A DNA stretch of 64,000 nt from Leucobacter exalbidus (lineage in GTDB: Bacteria > Actinomycetota > Actinomycetes > Actinomycetales > Microbacteriaceae), in contig NZ_JAFIDA010000001.1 in the NCBI RefSeq assembly GCF_017834145.1, forward strand, positions 2,666,001-2,730,000. Direction: 5' to 3'. How positions within the stretch are numbered: the stretch's first letter is position 1; each line of letters opens with the position of its first letter. The notes beneath the pieces were generated by a model. It searched no databases, was not told where the DNA came from, and worked only from the letters and a program-made list of their open reading frames with translations. This document shows, piece by piece, positions 25,752-34,274 of this stretch. The translations under genes were made by a program, and so were the position numbers.

Positions 25752-26552
25752 CTATGGGCGATCGCGCGGGGTCCAGCCCACTGGCAGGGCCCCGGCCGCG
25801 GCGCCTCGCGCGGCATCGGCCTGCGCCGACCACCCCTGCACCACCTCACGGTCGGTGAAGCCACCCCGCGCGACACGAAATCCGAGATCGGTGTGACTCA
25901 TATCGGGGGCACCGCCGCGGCGGGTAGAGGCGCGCACGCTCCACGCGGGGTCGGCGAACCCGCCGCCCCGAAAGACGCGGTAGTCGCCATATCTCGCGGG
26001 GTCCAAAAAATCCCAGCACCACTCCCACGCATTACCAAGCATGTCGTACAGCCCAAACGCATTAGGGGTTCTGAGTCCCACCGGCTGCGGTTGCTCGAGG
26101 CCGTCGAGCGCGGTCCACGCGGCCTCACCGAGCGGGGCATAGTGCGGGCCAATCGTGTGTGTGCGGCACGCGTACTCCCACTCGGCCTCGGTGGGAAGTC
26201 GGTAGCCGTTGGCCTGCACATTCCAAACGATGCCTGATTCATGCAGCTCGTAGGCGGGGGAGAACCCTGCCTGCAGCGATGCCGCGTTGCAGAAGCGCAC
26301 CGCATCGAGCCAGGTCACATTGACTGCCGGGGCAGACCCGTTGGGCACGGTGGCGTTCTGTTCGACTGCGTTCGCCATAGTGGTAGCCGCCGAGGCTGCG
26401 TCCGCTCCAGTGATGCTCGCGTACTGCTGCGCGGTGATCGGCACCTCTGCGATCGCGAACGGCTCAAGGGCTTCGGTCCACCGCCGGCCACGGCGAGCAT
26501 CGTGCAGCTCCACCGTGCCTGCCGCAAGATCGCGAAGCCTGAAATCAATCAC
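25752..26552 (-). CDS. SUMF1/FGE-fold protein lacking the catalytic cysteines
   Basis: A 266-residue protein with the formylglycine-generating-enzyme fold: VNVTWLDAVRFCNAASLQAG, GYRLPTEAEWEYACR, NAFGLYDMLGNAWEWCWD and FRGGGFADPAW. The C-terminal segment that carries the copper-binding Cys pair in true FGE (RGGSW..C..C) reads STRRGGAPDMSHTDLGFRVAR, with no Cys. It therefore should not activate sulfatases; relatives bind substrates, sugars or act in other modifications. Starts at ATG 26552. Convergent with the YhgE gene. Confidence 0.85.
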   Translation of the reverse strand: MIDFRLRDLAAGTVELHDARRGRRWTEALEPFAIAEVPITAQQYASITGADAASAATTMANAVEQNATVPNGSAPAVNVTWLDAVRFCNAASLQAGFSPAYELHESGIVWNVQANGYRLPTEAEWEYACRTHTIGPHYAPLGEAAWTALDGLEQPQPVGLRTPNAFGLYDMLGNAWEWCWDFLDPARYGDYRVFRGGGFADPAWSVRASTRRGGAPDMSHTDLGFRVARGGFTDREVVQGWSAQADAARGAAAGALPVGWTPRDRP

Positions 26553-26636
26553 GCGCCCAGTGTCTCACGGGGCACGACAGCCGAACAGAGCCGCGGTAAC
26601 GAGGAGTCACCTGCACCGCATTGATAGAGTGCGAGC

Positions 26637-27116
26637 ATGCAACGGCGAATCGTATCTCTGGGTATTTCAGCGGTGATGGTGGGAGCCCTCGCGGCGTGCG
26701 CGCAGAGCCCCACCCTTGATATGACCGACGCCCAACAGCAGGCGGCTGAATTCGTCGAAGCAGCGTTCACCACAGAAGATGCCCTCAGCGGCGGCACCAT
26801 CCAGGTGTAGGCGGTCGACTCGAAAACGGCTGTGAACGGCGGTGTCACGTTCACCTACCCAGAGGTGGTGCGACTTGATCGTCTCAGCATGGCCTGTTTT
26901 GGCGGTGCGGTCATCGACGTGACCTACAGCGTGCAGAGCGCCGCCTCTGCCACGAGCGGCGGGCCGGTGAGCCTTGAATGCGATGGCGAGACACACCGCG
27001 AGCTGCTTGCCACACCTGCGGAAGGCGTCGAAAGCCTCAATTTCAACGCCACCACAGATGACGAACAGGGCGCGGCGCTGGCCGTCGTCATACCTGCCAT
27101 GGCATCGCACGAATAG
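26637..27116 (+). pseudogene. lipoprotein gene interrupted by one in-frame amber stop
   Basis: ATG 26637 starts MQRRIVSLGISAVMVGALAA followed by a lipobox Cys (GALAAC), 57 residues in all before TAG at 26808. The same frame then stays open to 27116 (AVDSKTAVNGGVTF, later SLECDGETHRELLATP), giving an interrupted protein of about 159 residues. The codon before inactivation was plausibly CAG (Gln), one C-to-T change away. TAGAGT (26625-26630) is six bases before ATG. It could also be a sequencing error or a suppressed stop. Function unknown: a small secreted lipoprotein with two cysteines in the second half. Confidence 0.7.
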
Positions 27117-27275
27117 CCCGGCCCGAGGCTGAGGTGGGGTTGGGTCGAACAACCCTGGACAACCCTGAACTGGCCGAACTACTGGTGCATGGGATTGAAA
27201 TATCAAAGCACTGGTGGCTACGGCCTGTATGTCTGATGCGCCATATGAACCGTTGCTAGTTGGGGAGACACCCTT
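27117..27275. other. intergenic gap with ribosome site
   Basis: No gene seen. GGGGAG near its 3' end is well placed for ATG ATG at 27276-27281, which opens the frame of the following gene but meets TAA eight codons later. Confidence 0.5.
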
Positions 27276-27401
27276 ATGATGAACGATGGTTCGGCTGCGT
27301 AAGCACTTTCAGAACCGCTCGACCGTTTCGCTATTGAACTGCAGCACCTGCGTGAGACCAGCGGAATTTCATACGCCGATCTTGCGCTGCAGATATCTGA
27401 G

Positions 27402-28331
27402 TTGCGAGAGACGCGAGGACTTCACGAGGCCGCCGCGCGCACCCCGCGATCCACGGTCTACAGCTGCTTTCGCACGGGGCGCGCACGAATCGATACGGCT
27501 CTGCTGCAAGACATCGTGCTGGTGCTCACCGGCGACGAAGCAGAATCCGAACGATGGCTGACCCGCTATCTTGACGCGCGCAGACAAGCCGAGCGCTCGC
27601 CGCAGACGATTCAGGAGACTCGGACTACTCAGGAGACCCCGGCCCGAACGTCACTGACCTCATCAGCTTTGCGCCCGGTGACCAACGCGATCGAAACGCT
27701 GCGTCCAGCGAAGTTGAGCTGGGGAACGGTCGTATGGGTGATGATCGCAGCGGTGCTCATTAACCGCATCGGTAGGGAGCTGAACGTACACTTTGGGCTG
27801 TCGCTATTTCTCGACATGATCGGCACCTGCATTGCCGCCATTGTGCTGGGCCCCTGGTACGGGGCCGCCGTCGCGGTTGCGTCCCAGGGGCTGGCGCTCT
27901 TCACTTACTTCGATTCCGGTATTTTCTTCGGCCTCGTGAACGTGACGGGTGCCCTGGTGTGGGGCTATGGGATTCGCTACTTCAAGATGGGCAGCGACTT
28001 CTGCCGGTTCGCACTTCTTGGAGTTGCTGCGGCGCTCGCTTGTTCGGCCGTCGGGGTGCCGATCAACCTGATCCTCACGGGGCTCAGCTCAGAGGAAGCC
28101 ACTGTGTTTGACGCGCTGCAGTCGCTGGGGCCGGCCTTCGCGGTGGCCCTGCTGTCTGAGAACGTCATAACCTCTGTGATCGACAAACTGCTGGCGAGTT
28201 TTCTCGCGTTGGCGGCCTTTGTCTACCTGCATCGCACCATGCAATTCCCCGCAAGCCATGCGCCGCTCGTGAAACACCTGGGTGAACTGCGGGTGGCGCA
28301 GCGCTTGCGCCCTGCACCCGTGCTGGTCTGA
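27402..28331 (+). CDS. HTH plus ECF-transporter S-component-like membrane protein, damaged 5' end
   Basis: The annotated frame from TTG 27402 gives 309 residues, but coding sequence clearly extends upstream: the same frame from 27303 reads DRFAIELQHLRETSGISYAD, the first half of an actinobacterial HTH whose second half is RSTVYSCFRTGRARID. Further upstream the frame has a TAA at 27300 after ATG 27276. After the HTH come about six TM helices with LFLDMIGTCIAAIVLGPWYG, matching the substrate-binding (S) subunits of ECF vitamin transporters. No ECF A or T gene is nearby. Either the true start is non-standard or the gene is inactivated. Confidence 0.65.
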   Translation: MRETRGLHEAAARTPRSTVYSCFRTGRARIDTALLQDIVLVLTGDEAESERWLTRYLDARRQAERSPQTIQETRTTQETPARTSLTSSALRPVTNAIETLRPAKLSWGTVVWVMIAAVLINRIGRELNVHFGLSLFLDMIGTCIAAIVLGPWYGAAVAVASQGLALFTYFDSGIFFGLVNVTGALVWGYGIRYFKMGSDFCRFALLGVAAALACSAVGVPINLILTGLSSEEATVFDALQSLGPAFAVALLSENVITSVIDKLLASFLALAAFVYLHRTMQFPASHAPLVKHLGELRVAQRLRPAPVLV

Positions 28332-28344
28332 GCTTAGGAGCAGG

Positions 28345-28776
28345 TTAGGGATTCTGTCCGAGTAGGGGCGCATCGCCGTAACGAGCGAGCAACAGCAGAA
28401 TGAGTGCGGCACCCGAAAGTACACCGTCTGCGATGCCCGCGGGCAGCATGAATATCATGAGCGCGAGCGTGACGACGCAGTTGATCATGCTGAGCATGTA
28501 CCCCCACATGCGGTCTTTGAACAGCCCAACGGCACCGATGATGCGCAGCGCGGCAAAGACTCCGCTGAGCGCCATCATGAGAAAGAGATTGTCGTCGAAG
28601 AACGGCACGATAAATGAGAACCCGCGGGCGAGCATCGACCCGTCTACCCCGAAGGCTAACAAGATCGGAAGCGCGAGGAAGGGGAGGCCTTCCAACAGGC
28701 CACCCTGCACGAGTTGAAGGATCGCTGCCCATCGAATTTGCCGCCTGGAAGATGGCCGTGGGGCTGGCTTCGTCAC
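28345..28776 (-). CDS. small integral membrane protein, unknown
   Basis: A 143-residue membrane protein with four hydrophobic segments (GGLLEGLPFLALPILLAFGV, LFLMMALSGVFAALRIIGAV, MLSMINCVVTLALMIFMLP, VLSGAALILLLLA). The start is taken as GTG 28776 because TACAAT (minus strand 28789-28784) is seven bases upstream; an ATG three codons earlier at 28785 overlaps that box. Converges on the HTH-ECF gene. Not recognised. Confidence 0.65.
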   Translation of the reverse strand: MTKPAPRPSSRRQIRWAAILQLVQGGLLEGLPFLALPILLAFGVDGSMLARGFSFIVPFFDDNLFLMMALSGVFAALRIIGAVGLFKDRMWGYMLSMINCVVTLALMIFMLPAGIADGVLSGAALILLLLARYGDAPLLGQNP

Positions 28777-28895
28777 GATTCTCATTGTATGGCGGCGCGT
28801 GAATACCGGCCAGGGTACGCCGCTCAGGAGCTTGAATTTGGCTGCCCATGATTAGATCGTGAATAAGCGATGAACCCATTTTGTGAGGAGCGGCG

Positions 28896-29261
28896 ATGAC
28901 AGCCAGAAACACGTTGAAGATCGTCGATGATGCTCTCATCGTGATTCCCCGGGGCATGGATCGAGTGTGGGGGTTGCGAAAGCGAATCACCGTGCCGCTG
29001 TCATGCATCACCGACGTACAGATAGAGCACCGCCCGCATTGGGTACCTACCGGGTGGCGTGGCCCTGGGCTCGACGCATTCGGCAAACTGGTCGGTACGT
29101 TTCACCCAGAACAGGAGCGGCACTACTGGAACTTTTCGGGTCGAGGCTCGGTATTAACCATCGCAGTATCGGGTGGGCGGCCGTTTGACAGGTTGTACCT
29201 GTCAGTCGCTGACCTTGAAGCGTGCCAGCAAATGGTCAGTACTGCGGCGCAGCTCGACTAG
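28896..29261 (+). CDS. PH-like domain small protein
   Basis: A 121-residue soluble protein. The pattern DDALIVIPRGMDRVWGLRKR and VPLSCITDVQIEHRP, then WRGPGLDAFG and GGRPFDRLYLSV, ending in a C-terminal helix, resembles bacterial PH-like domains. GAGGAG six bases upstream supports ATG 28896. Its stop codon directly abuts the first monooxygenase remnant. Role unknown. Confidence 0.65.
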   Translation: MTARNTLKIVDDALIVIPRGMDRVWGLRKRITVPLSCITDVQIEHRPHWVPTGWRGPGLDAFGKLVGTFHPEQERHYWNFSGRGSVLTIAVSGGRPFDRLYLSVADLEACQQMVSTAAQLD

Positions 29262-29360
29262 AGCGTGTACCCCCTCGAATAGCCCCTACGCGTTCAGCTT
29301 CCAGCCTGGCGCAGGAGCAACATGCACGGCGAATATCTCGAGAAAGTGCGGGCTGCATTC
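29258..29360 (-). pseudogene. decayed 3' end of a luciferase-like monooxygenase gene (remnant A)
   Basis: On the minus strand this reads SPHFLEIFAVHVAPAPGWKL followed by a broken end, aligning with the C-terminus of the intact gene at 30873 (NLHILESFAKHVAPALGWKS). It starts with the same bases (TAGAGCG on the plus strand) as the end of the intact gene. More diverged than remnant B. Confidence 0.7.
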
Positions 29361-29376
29361 GAGCCGTGCAGAGGGA

Positions 29377-29853
29377 CTAGTCGATTGCCAAGTTCTTTCG
29401 CATCTTGATGCTTGTGGTTTCGTACCCGAGCGAATCATAGAGTTTGCGCGCGGAGGTATTGAACCCGAAGACACTGAGACCTAGGGTGGCTGCCCCGTGC
29501 GAACGCGCATAACCCTCAGCGAGTTGCATTCCTGCCCTGCCGTATCCCTTCCCTCGGTGCTCCGCCTCGATCAAGATGTCCCACACCCACCAAGCAGTGG
29601 GGTCTTCCGAATAGTCGCGCCCGACCCATGCGTAGCCGATGACCGAAGAACCTTCGTCCTTCACATGAAATACGGCATTCTCTGCAGTTGGGTGGCCTTC
29701 GGGGAAAGCCCCGAGAAGAGTTGTCCTGGCCTTCTGTTCTGCCGCTTCTCGAGTATTTCCGAGAGAAACGAGATCGGACGCATACTCTCGCGTGCTGCGT
29801 TCCAGCCACTCAGGGAAATCCTCGGGGGCCAACGGCGACAGGGTGGGACTCAT
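29377..29853 (-). CDS. GNAT-family N-acetyltransferase
   Basis: A 158-residue acetyltransferase. The acetyl-CoA binding motif A is IEAEHRGKGYGRAGMQLAE near residues 95-113, and the C-terminal SVFGFNTSARKLYDSLGYE is typical of RimI-like members. TAGAGT (minus strand, 29865-29860) lies six bases before the ATG. It sits between two decayed copies of the monooxygenase 3' end. Substrate unknown. Confidence 0.85.
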   Translation of the reverse strand: MSPTLSPLAPEDFPEWLERSTREYASDLVSLGNTREAAEQKARTTLLGAFPEGHPTAENAVFHVKDEGSSVIGYAWVGRDYSEDPTAWWVWDILIEAEHRGKGYGRAGMQLAEGYARSHGAATLGLSVFGFNTSARKLYDSLGYETTSIKMRKNLAID

Positions 29854-29876
29854 GGTCGAACTCTATTGGGTCTCTA

Positions 29877-29998
29877 TTAGAGCGTGCACCACTGAACAGG
29901 CCCCTCCGTATTCGACTTCCAGCGGAGCGCGGATGCTGCGTGCTTCGCAAACGGCTCGAGGACGTGCAGGTTGTATTCGGGGCCCAGCTGGTTCGTGG
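29877..29998 (-). pseudogene. decayed 3' end of a luciferase-like monooxygenase gene (remnant B)
   Basis: The minus strand translates as NQLGPEYNLHVLEPFAKHAA, then WKSNTEGPVQ and a stop, nearly the C-terminus of the intact gene at 30873. By eye about 20 of 117 bases differ. The left boundary is the same TTAGAGCG as in the intact gene. Confidence 0.85.
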
Positions 29999-30067
29999 CC
30001 GTGTGCAGTTTCTAAGTGATCTGTAGGCTTGCTCATCAACTGGGAAGCGCAGAACGGAGTGGTTTAG

Positions 30068-30814
30068 ATGCAACTTACCAATTGGATCGACTCTGCGGAA
30101 ACACTGATGGAGAGGCTCGATGGCGGCCCACTTGTTTCCGGTCTGGTACCGAGCGGATTTGAGCGATACTTACGGATATTCAGTCCGGTACCGGTGTCGA
30201 ATAACCCAGAGCCTGGGGCATTGGAACTGCAGCTGCCGTGGTCGCTCATATGTGAACAGCTCGGTGTCGAGCTCAAACCCAATACGTTTTGGCAACGAGA
30301 CATCGTTGCTGCCGACCCGCGAATAGCAGACTTTCAAGGGCCAGGGTTTGATACGCGCGACACCCGAGTGCTTGAACGAGTAGGCGAGGTCTTACAACGC
30401 TTTGAAAGAGTGGATCGCTCCTGGTATTTTGCCAGCTGGGTTGGGTTTGGAGTAGCCGAAGGCGGGCAGCCCGTATGGTTCCCGACACATCACCACGATG
30501 CGTTAGAAATGAGCATCTTCGAGCGTTGGAACGAAGCCGCCAACTCATTCACCGTTCCACTTGTGCCAGGAAATCCTAGAAGTTGGACTCCGCTATCAGT
30601 ATTTGGGGACGGGGTTCCGGCCTCCATTGATCCGCCGGATCAACTCCCGATGTACTGGTGGCCTGACGGCCAGGAGTGGGTCATTGGTCAAGCTCTGTAT
30701 GGCCGGAGCTTGTACCTTGCCTGCAATAACGCAGTTGCTGACGCTGTGTTATCAACCCCAGGCGTCGAAACGATGGAAGTAGCGTCTTGCGATGAAGCAG
30801 AGCACGAAGAATGA
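30068..30814 (+). CDS. hypothetical protein, transferred-looking
   Basis: A 248-residue soluble protein that I do not recognise. It is rich in Trp and Pro (FASWVGFGVAEGGQPVWFPT, PMYWWPDGQEWVIGQALYG) and has an acidic C-terminus (EAEHEE). No signal or TM. It has more A+T and more rare-looking codons than its neighbours, and it lies between remnant B and the intact monooxygenase gene, both signs of recent arrival. GGAGTGG about eight bases upstream supports ATG 30068. Polymorphic-toxin immunity proteins often have this look, but nothing here proves it. Confidence 0.6.
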   Translation: MQLTNWIDSAETLMERLDGGPLVSGLVPSGFERYLRIFSPVPVSNNPEPGALELQLPWSLICEQLGVELKPNTFWQRDIVAADPRIADFQGPGFDTRDTRVLERVGEVLQRFERVDRSWYFASWVGFGVAEGGQPVWFPTHHHDALEMSIFERWNEAANSFTVPLVPGNPRSWTPLSVFGDGVPASIDPPDQLPMYWWPDGQEWVIGQALYGRSLYLACNNAVADAVLSTPGVETMEVASCDEAEHEE

Positions 30815-30872
30815 CCAACGCGTGAGCTAGTGCGAGCGCGCCCAAGAAACTTTGGGTGCGCTCGCACTGGCG

Positions 30873-31922
30873 TTAGAGCGCGTATCCCTGAACGGGTCCT
30901 TCGGTGTTCGACTTCCAGCCGAGCGCAGGCGCGACGTGCTTCGCAAACGACTCGAGGATGTGCAGGTTGTACTCGGGGCCGAGCTGATTGGGGATGGTGA
31001 GCATCAGCGTATCTGCGGCCATGACGGCTTCATCGGCGAGCAACTGTTCGATGAGGCGATCGGGCGTAGCGGCGTAGGTTTTGCCGAACGTGGAGCGCAT
31101 GCCGTCGATGACACCGACCTGGTCGTTGCTCTCACGTGAGCGCAGCCCGAAGTAGGCCTCGTCCTCTGCCGTGATGATGGGAAACACGCTGCGGCTCACT
31201 GCAACGCGGGGCGTGCGGGTGTGCCCGGCCTCGCGATACGCCGCGCGGTAGAGATCGATCTGCTCGCGCTGCAGCTCATGGAAGGGCTGCCCTGTGGCTT
31301 CGGTGAGCAGCGTGGAGCTCATCATGTTGAGGCCCTTGCGGCCGGTGTCTTGTGCGGTTTCGCGCGATCCGGCACCCCACCAGATACGGTCGCGAAGCCC
31401 GGGTGACTGCGGTTCGATCGCGAGTCGGCCAGGGGGAGCCATCTGCGGGTCTGCCTCGGCGACCTGGTCGCCGTCGATGGCCTGCAAGAAGAGCTCGAAC
31501 TTGTCGCGGGCGATGTCGGCGCCGCGGGGGTCTTCCGACCCGGTGTAGCCAAACGCCTCGTAGCCGCGCACCGCGGGCTCGGGGGATCCCCGGCTCACGC
31601 CGAGCGCAATGCGGTTCTTCGCGATGAGGTCGAGCGTGGCCGCTTCCTCTGCGAAGTAGAGGGGGTTTTCGTACCGCATGTCGATCACGCCGGTACCGAC
31701 CTCGATGCGTTTCGTGCGGGCCGCCATCGCGGTGAGCAGCGGCATGGGTGAGGCAGCCTGGCGTGCGAAGTGGTGCACGCGCACATAGGCGCCATTCACG
31801 CCGATCTCATCGGCGCCCTCGGCGAGCTCGATGGTTTGGTTCAGCATGTCGCCGGCGGTGCGCACCCGCGAGCCAGGAACAGGGCCGTAGTGCCCAAATG
31901 ACAGGAATCCGAATGCTCTCAT
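30873..31922 (-). CDS. luciferase-like flavin-dependent monooxygenase (LLM class)
   Basis: A 349-residue TIM-barrel oxidoreductase of the bacterial luciferase family, using reduced flavin. MRAFGFLSFGHYGP, then RVHHFARQAASPMPLLTAMAARTKRIEVGTG and the later GLNMMSSTL are family-like. The start ATG 31922 is chosen because the family begins there; the open frame continues 69 codons upstream through non-conserved sequence. Two decayed copies of its 3' end lie downstream at 29258 and 29877. It is divergent from the ABC operon. Substrate unknown. Confidence 0.85.
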   Translation of the reverse strand: MRAFGFLSFGHYGPVPGSRVRTAGDMLNQTIELAEGADEIGVNGAYVRVHHFARQAASPMPLLTAMAARTKRIEVGTGVIDMRYENPLYFAEEAATLDLIAKNRIALGVSRGSPEPAVRGYEAFGYTGSEDPRGADIARDKFELFLQAIDGDQVAEADPQMAPPGRLAIEPQSPGLRDRIWWGAGSRETAQDTGRKGLNMMSSTLLTEATGQPFHELQREQIDLYRAAYREAGHTRTPRVAVSRSVFPIITAEDEAYFGLRSRESNDQVGVIDGMRSTFGKTYAATPDRLIEQLLADEAVMAADTLMLTIPNQLGPEYNLHILESFAKHVAPALGWKSNTEGPVQGYAL

Positions 31923-32083
31923 GAGAACTGCAACCTGCATGCCGGTGCATGTATTCCCGCACGAAGCTGCGTGTTGTGTTGCCGCCGCCATACCGTGGTC
32001 TTTGTACACGTGGTACCTGGGGCCCATGCTGGCGGTACCGCAGGGCGATCCGCGACCATGCCCCTCGCCAGTAACTTCGAAGT

Positions 32084-32865
32084 ATGGATATTCAACCGAG
32101 TGAAATGGGCCTCGTAGCCCGCGTGGCACACCTCAGCAAGTTCTATGGCGGAGGCGCCGGCGCACAGCAAGTCACCGCCCTCAACGATGTCTCGATCGGC
32201 ATCAAGCGCGGCCAGTTCACCGCCATCATGGGCCCGTCGGGCTCGGGCAAATCAACCCTCATGCACGTTATGGCCGGCCTCGACACCGCCACCGAAGGCC
32301 GCGTATGGCTGGGCGACGACGAGATCACGAGCCTCGGCGACGCCGCGCTCACCAAGCTGCGCCGCCGCCGCATCGGCTTCGTTTTTCAGGCGTTCAACCT
32401 CGTGCCCACCCTCGACGTGCTCGGCAACATTCGCCTGCCGTTCGAACTCGACGGCCGCAAGCCCACCGGCGCCGAGCAGGCCCGCATCGATGCGCTGCTC
32501 GCGCGCTCGGCCTCGCCGAGCGCACCGGGCACCGCCCCCACCAGCTCTCGGGCGGCCAGCAGCAGCGCGTCGCCATCGCGCGCGCCCTCGCCACCCAGCC
32601 CGATGTCATCTTCGCTGACGAGCCCACGGGTGCCCTCGACTCACGCACCGGCCGCGAGGTGCTGTCGCTGCTGCGCTCGGCAGTCACCGACGCTGGCCAG
32701 AGCATCGCCATGGTGACCCACGACCCGGTGGCCGCGAGCTACGCCGACCGCATCCTGTTCCTCGCCGACGGCAAGATCGTGCTCGATCGCCCGGCCATGA
32801 CTCCGGCCGAAATCTCATCGACCATGCTGAGCCTCGAAAACCTGCTGCCCGGGGCACGCGCATGA
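32084..32865 (+). pseudogene. ABC transporter ATPase, MacB/LolD type, with one-base frameshift
   Basis: ATG 32084 starts a MacB-like ATPase: IMGPSGSGKSTLMHVMAGLD (Walker A) and [18 protein letters not shown] (Q-loop) are in one frame. Around 32505 the frame breaks; [16 protein letters not shown], the Walker [17 protein letters not shown] and VTHDPVAASYADRIL are in the -1 frame. Inserting one G in gcgcgc-tcgg restores the expected [11 protein letters not shown]. As it stands the protein would lack signature and Walker B. TAACTT (32072-32077) is six bases from ATG. The permease follows with an ATGA overlap, so the operon was intact until recently. A sequencing error is possible. Confidence 0.8.
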
Positions 32866-34250
32866 TCCGGCAGCTGAAGGAATACGGAGCCACCATCTTC
32901 GTGACCGCCCTGAGCACCCTCTTCGCGGTGGGGCTCATTCTCGCGACCGGCATCATGTCGGCCGCGATCGATCCCGAGCTCACCGAGGGCTCAAGCACCT
33001 TCCGCAGCGTGCTGCTCACGGTGTCGTTTGTGTTCATCGTGATCGCCCTGTACGTGGGCGTCATCGTGACCACCAACACCTTCGCCACGATCATCGCGGG
33101 CCGCACCCGCTCCATCGCGCTGATGCGCCTCGTGGGCGCGACCGCTAACCGCGTGCGCTCACGCGTCGCCGCAGAGGGCCTCGTGATGGGCGCCATCGGC
33201 TCGGTGATCGGGTTCATTCTCGCGACCGGGCTGTGCACCGCCATCGTCGCCATCGGCCAGGCACAGGGCTGGCTGCCCGAGGGCCGCGACTACCCCATGA
33301 TCGACCCCCTCGCGCTGGGCGCTGCGGTCATCGTGTTTTTTACGACCTGGGCGGCTGCCTGGGCCGGATCGCGCCGCGTCGGCACCGTCTCACCCATTGC
33401 GGCGACGGGCGCCTCGGTTGAGCTCTCGGCAGAAGACGCCAAGGGTCGCACCGGCCGCACCGTGTGGGCCCTGCTGCTGCTCATCGGCGGCGCCGCCCTG
33501 CTCGGCCTCGGCATCGTGATGAGCGCCCTCACCGAGTTCGCATTCATCGTCGCCTTCTTTGGCGGGCTGCTCTCCTTCACCGGTATCGCGGTGGGCGCGC
33601 ACTTCATCATGCCGCCCATGCTGCGCCTCACCGGCAAGATGCTGGGTCAGGGCCCCACCGGCCGTCTCGCCGCGGCCAACGCCGTGCGATTCCCCGAACG
33701 CAGCGCCCGCTCCACCATCGGCCTCGTCATCGGTGTCACCCTCGTCACCATGTTCGCCGTCGCTCTCGCCACCTACAGCGACATGACGCTGAAGGCATTC
33801 GATAACAGCCCCGAGCTCGCCGCATCACTCGACCAGACGCTCGCGATCACCACCGGCGTGCTGGTGGCCCTCGTCGGCTTCTCAGCACTGATCGCGGCCG
33901 TCGGCCTCGTCAACACCCTCTCCATGAGCGTGCTGCAGCGCACCCGCGAACTCGGCCTGCTGCGCGCCCTCGGGTTCACCGGCACCCAGATTCGCCGCAT
34001 GGTGATCGCAGAAAGCCTGCAGATGGTCACTGCCGCACTCGGCCTCGGCCTCGTAATGGGCATCTTCTACGGCTGGATCGCCGCACAGACCCTGCTCGGC
34101 AACATGGTCGGTATGGTCGGGCCCAGCATCCCCGTACCCGTCATCGCGGGTGTGGCCGTGTTCGGTGTGCTGCTCGCCATCATCGCCGCGGCAGCACCGG
34201 CGCAGCGCGCGATCCGGATCTCGCCCGTGGTGGCGCTCGGCGCGTTGTGA
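32862..34250 (+). CDS. FtsX/MacB-family ABC transporter permease
   Basis: A 462-residue permease with two FtsX-type domains. Each has a three-helix unit: VIALYVGVIVTTNTFATIIAG with RTRSIALMRLVGATANRVR, and SALIAAVGLVNTLSMSVLQR with RTRELGLLRALGFTGTQIRR. These coupling motifs (R-x-E/S-x-A/G-L-x-R-x-x-G) are the family mark. Its start overlaps the stop of the ATPase frame (ATGA). Such systems move lipids, peptides or macrolides across the membrane; without a working ATPase gene it may be stranded. Confidence 0.87.
   Translation: MIRQLKEYGATIFVTALSTLFAVGLILATGIMSAAIDPELTEGSSTFRSVLLTVSFVFIVIALYVGVIVTTNTFATIIAGRTRSIALMRLVGATANRVRSRVAAEGLVMGAIGSVIGFILATGLCTAIVAIGQAQGWLPEGRDYPMIDPLALGAAVIVFFTTWAAAWAGSRRVGTVSPIAATGASVELSAEDAKGRTGRTVWALLLLIGGAALLGLGIVMSALTEFAFIVAFFGGLLSFTGIAVGAHFIMPPMLRLTGKMLGQGPTGRLAAANAVRFPERSARSTIGLVIGVTLVTMFAVALATYSDMTLKAFDNSPELAASLDQTLAITTGVLVALVGFSALIAAVGLVNTLSMSVLQRTRELGLLRALGFTGTQIRRMVIAESLQMVTAALGLGLVMGIFYGWIAAQTLLGNMVGMVGPSIPVPVIAGVAVFGVLLAIIAAAAPAQRAIRISPVVALGAL
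34211..34220. repeat. GATCCGGATC palindrome copy 5
   Basis: Perfect copy in the end of the FtsX-type gene, frame AIRIS. Confidence 0.9.
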
Positions 34251-34274
34251 GCCTGCGGCACTAGGCTTAGGGAC

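Noticed and set aside
27286..27561. 91-codon frame MVRLRKHFQNR
   Set aside because: Overlaps the HTH coding frame and shows no domain; the other frame has clear HTH sequence.
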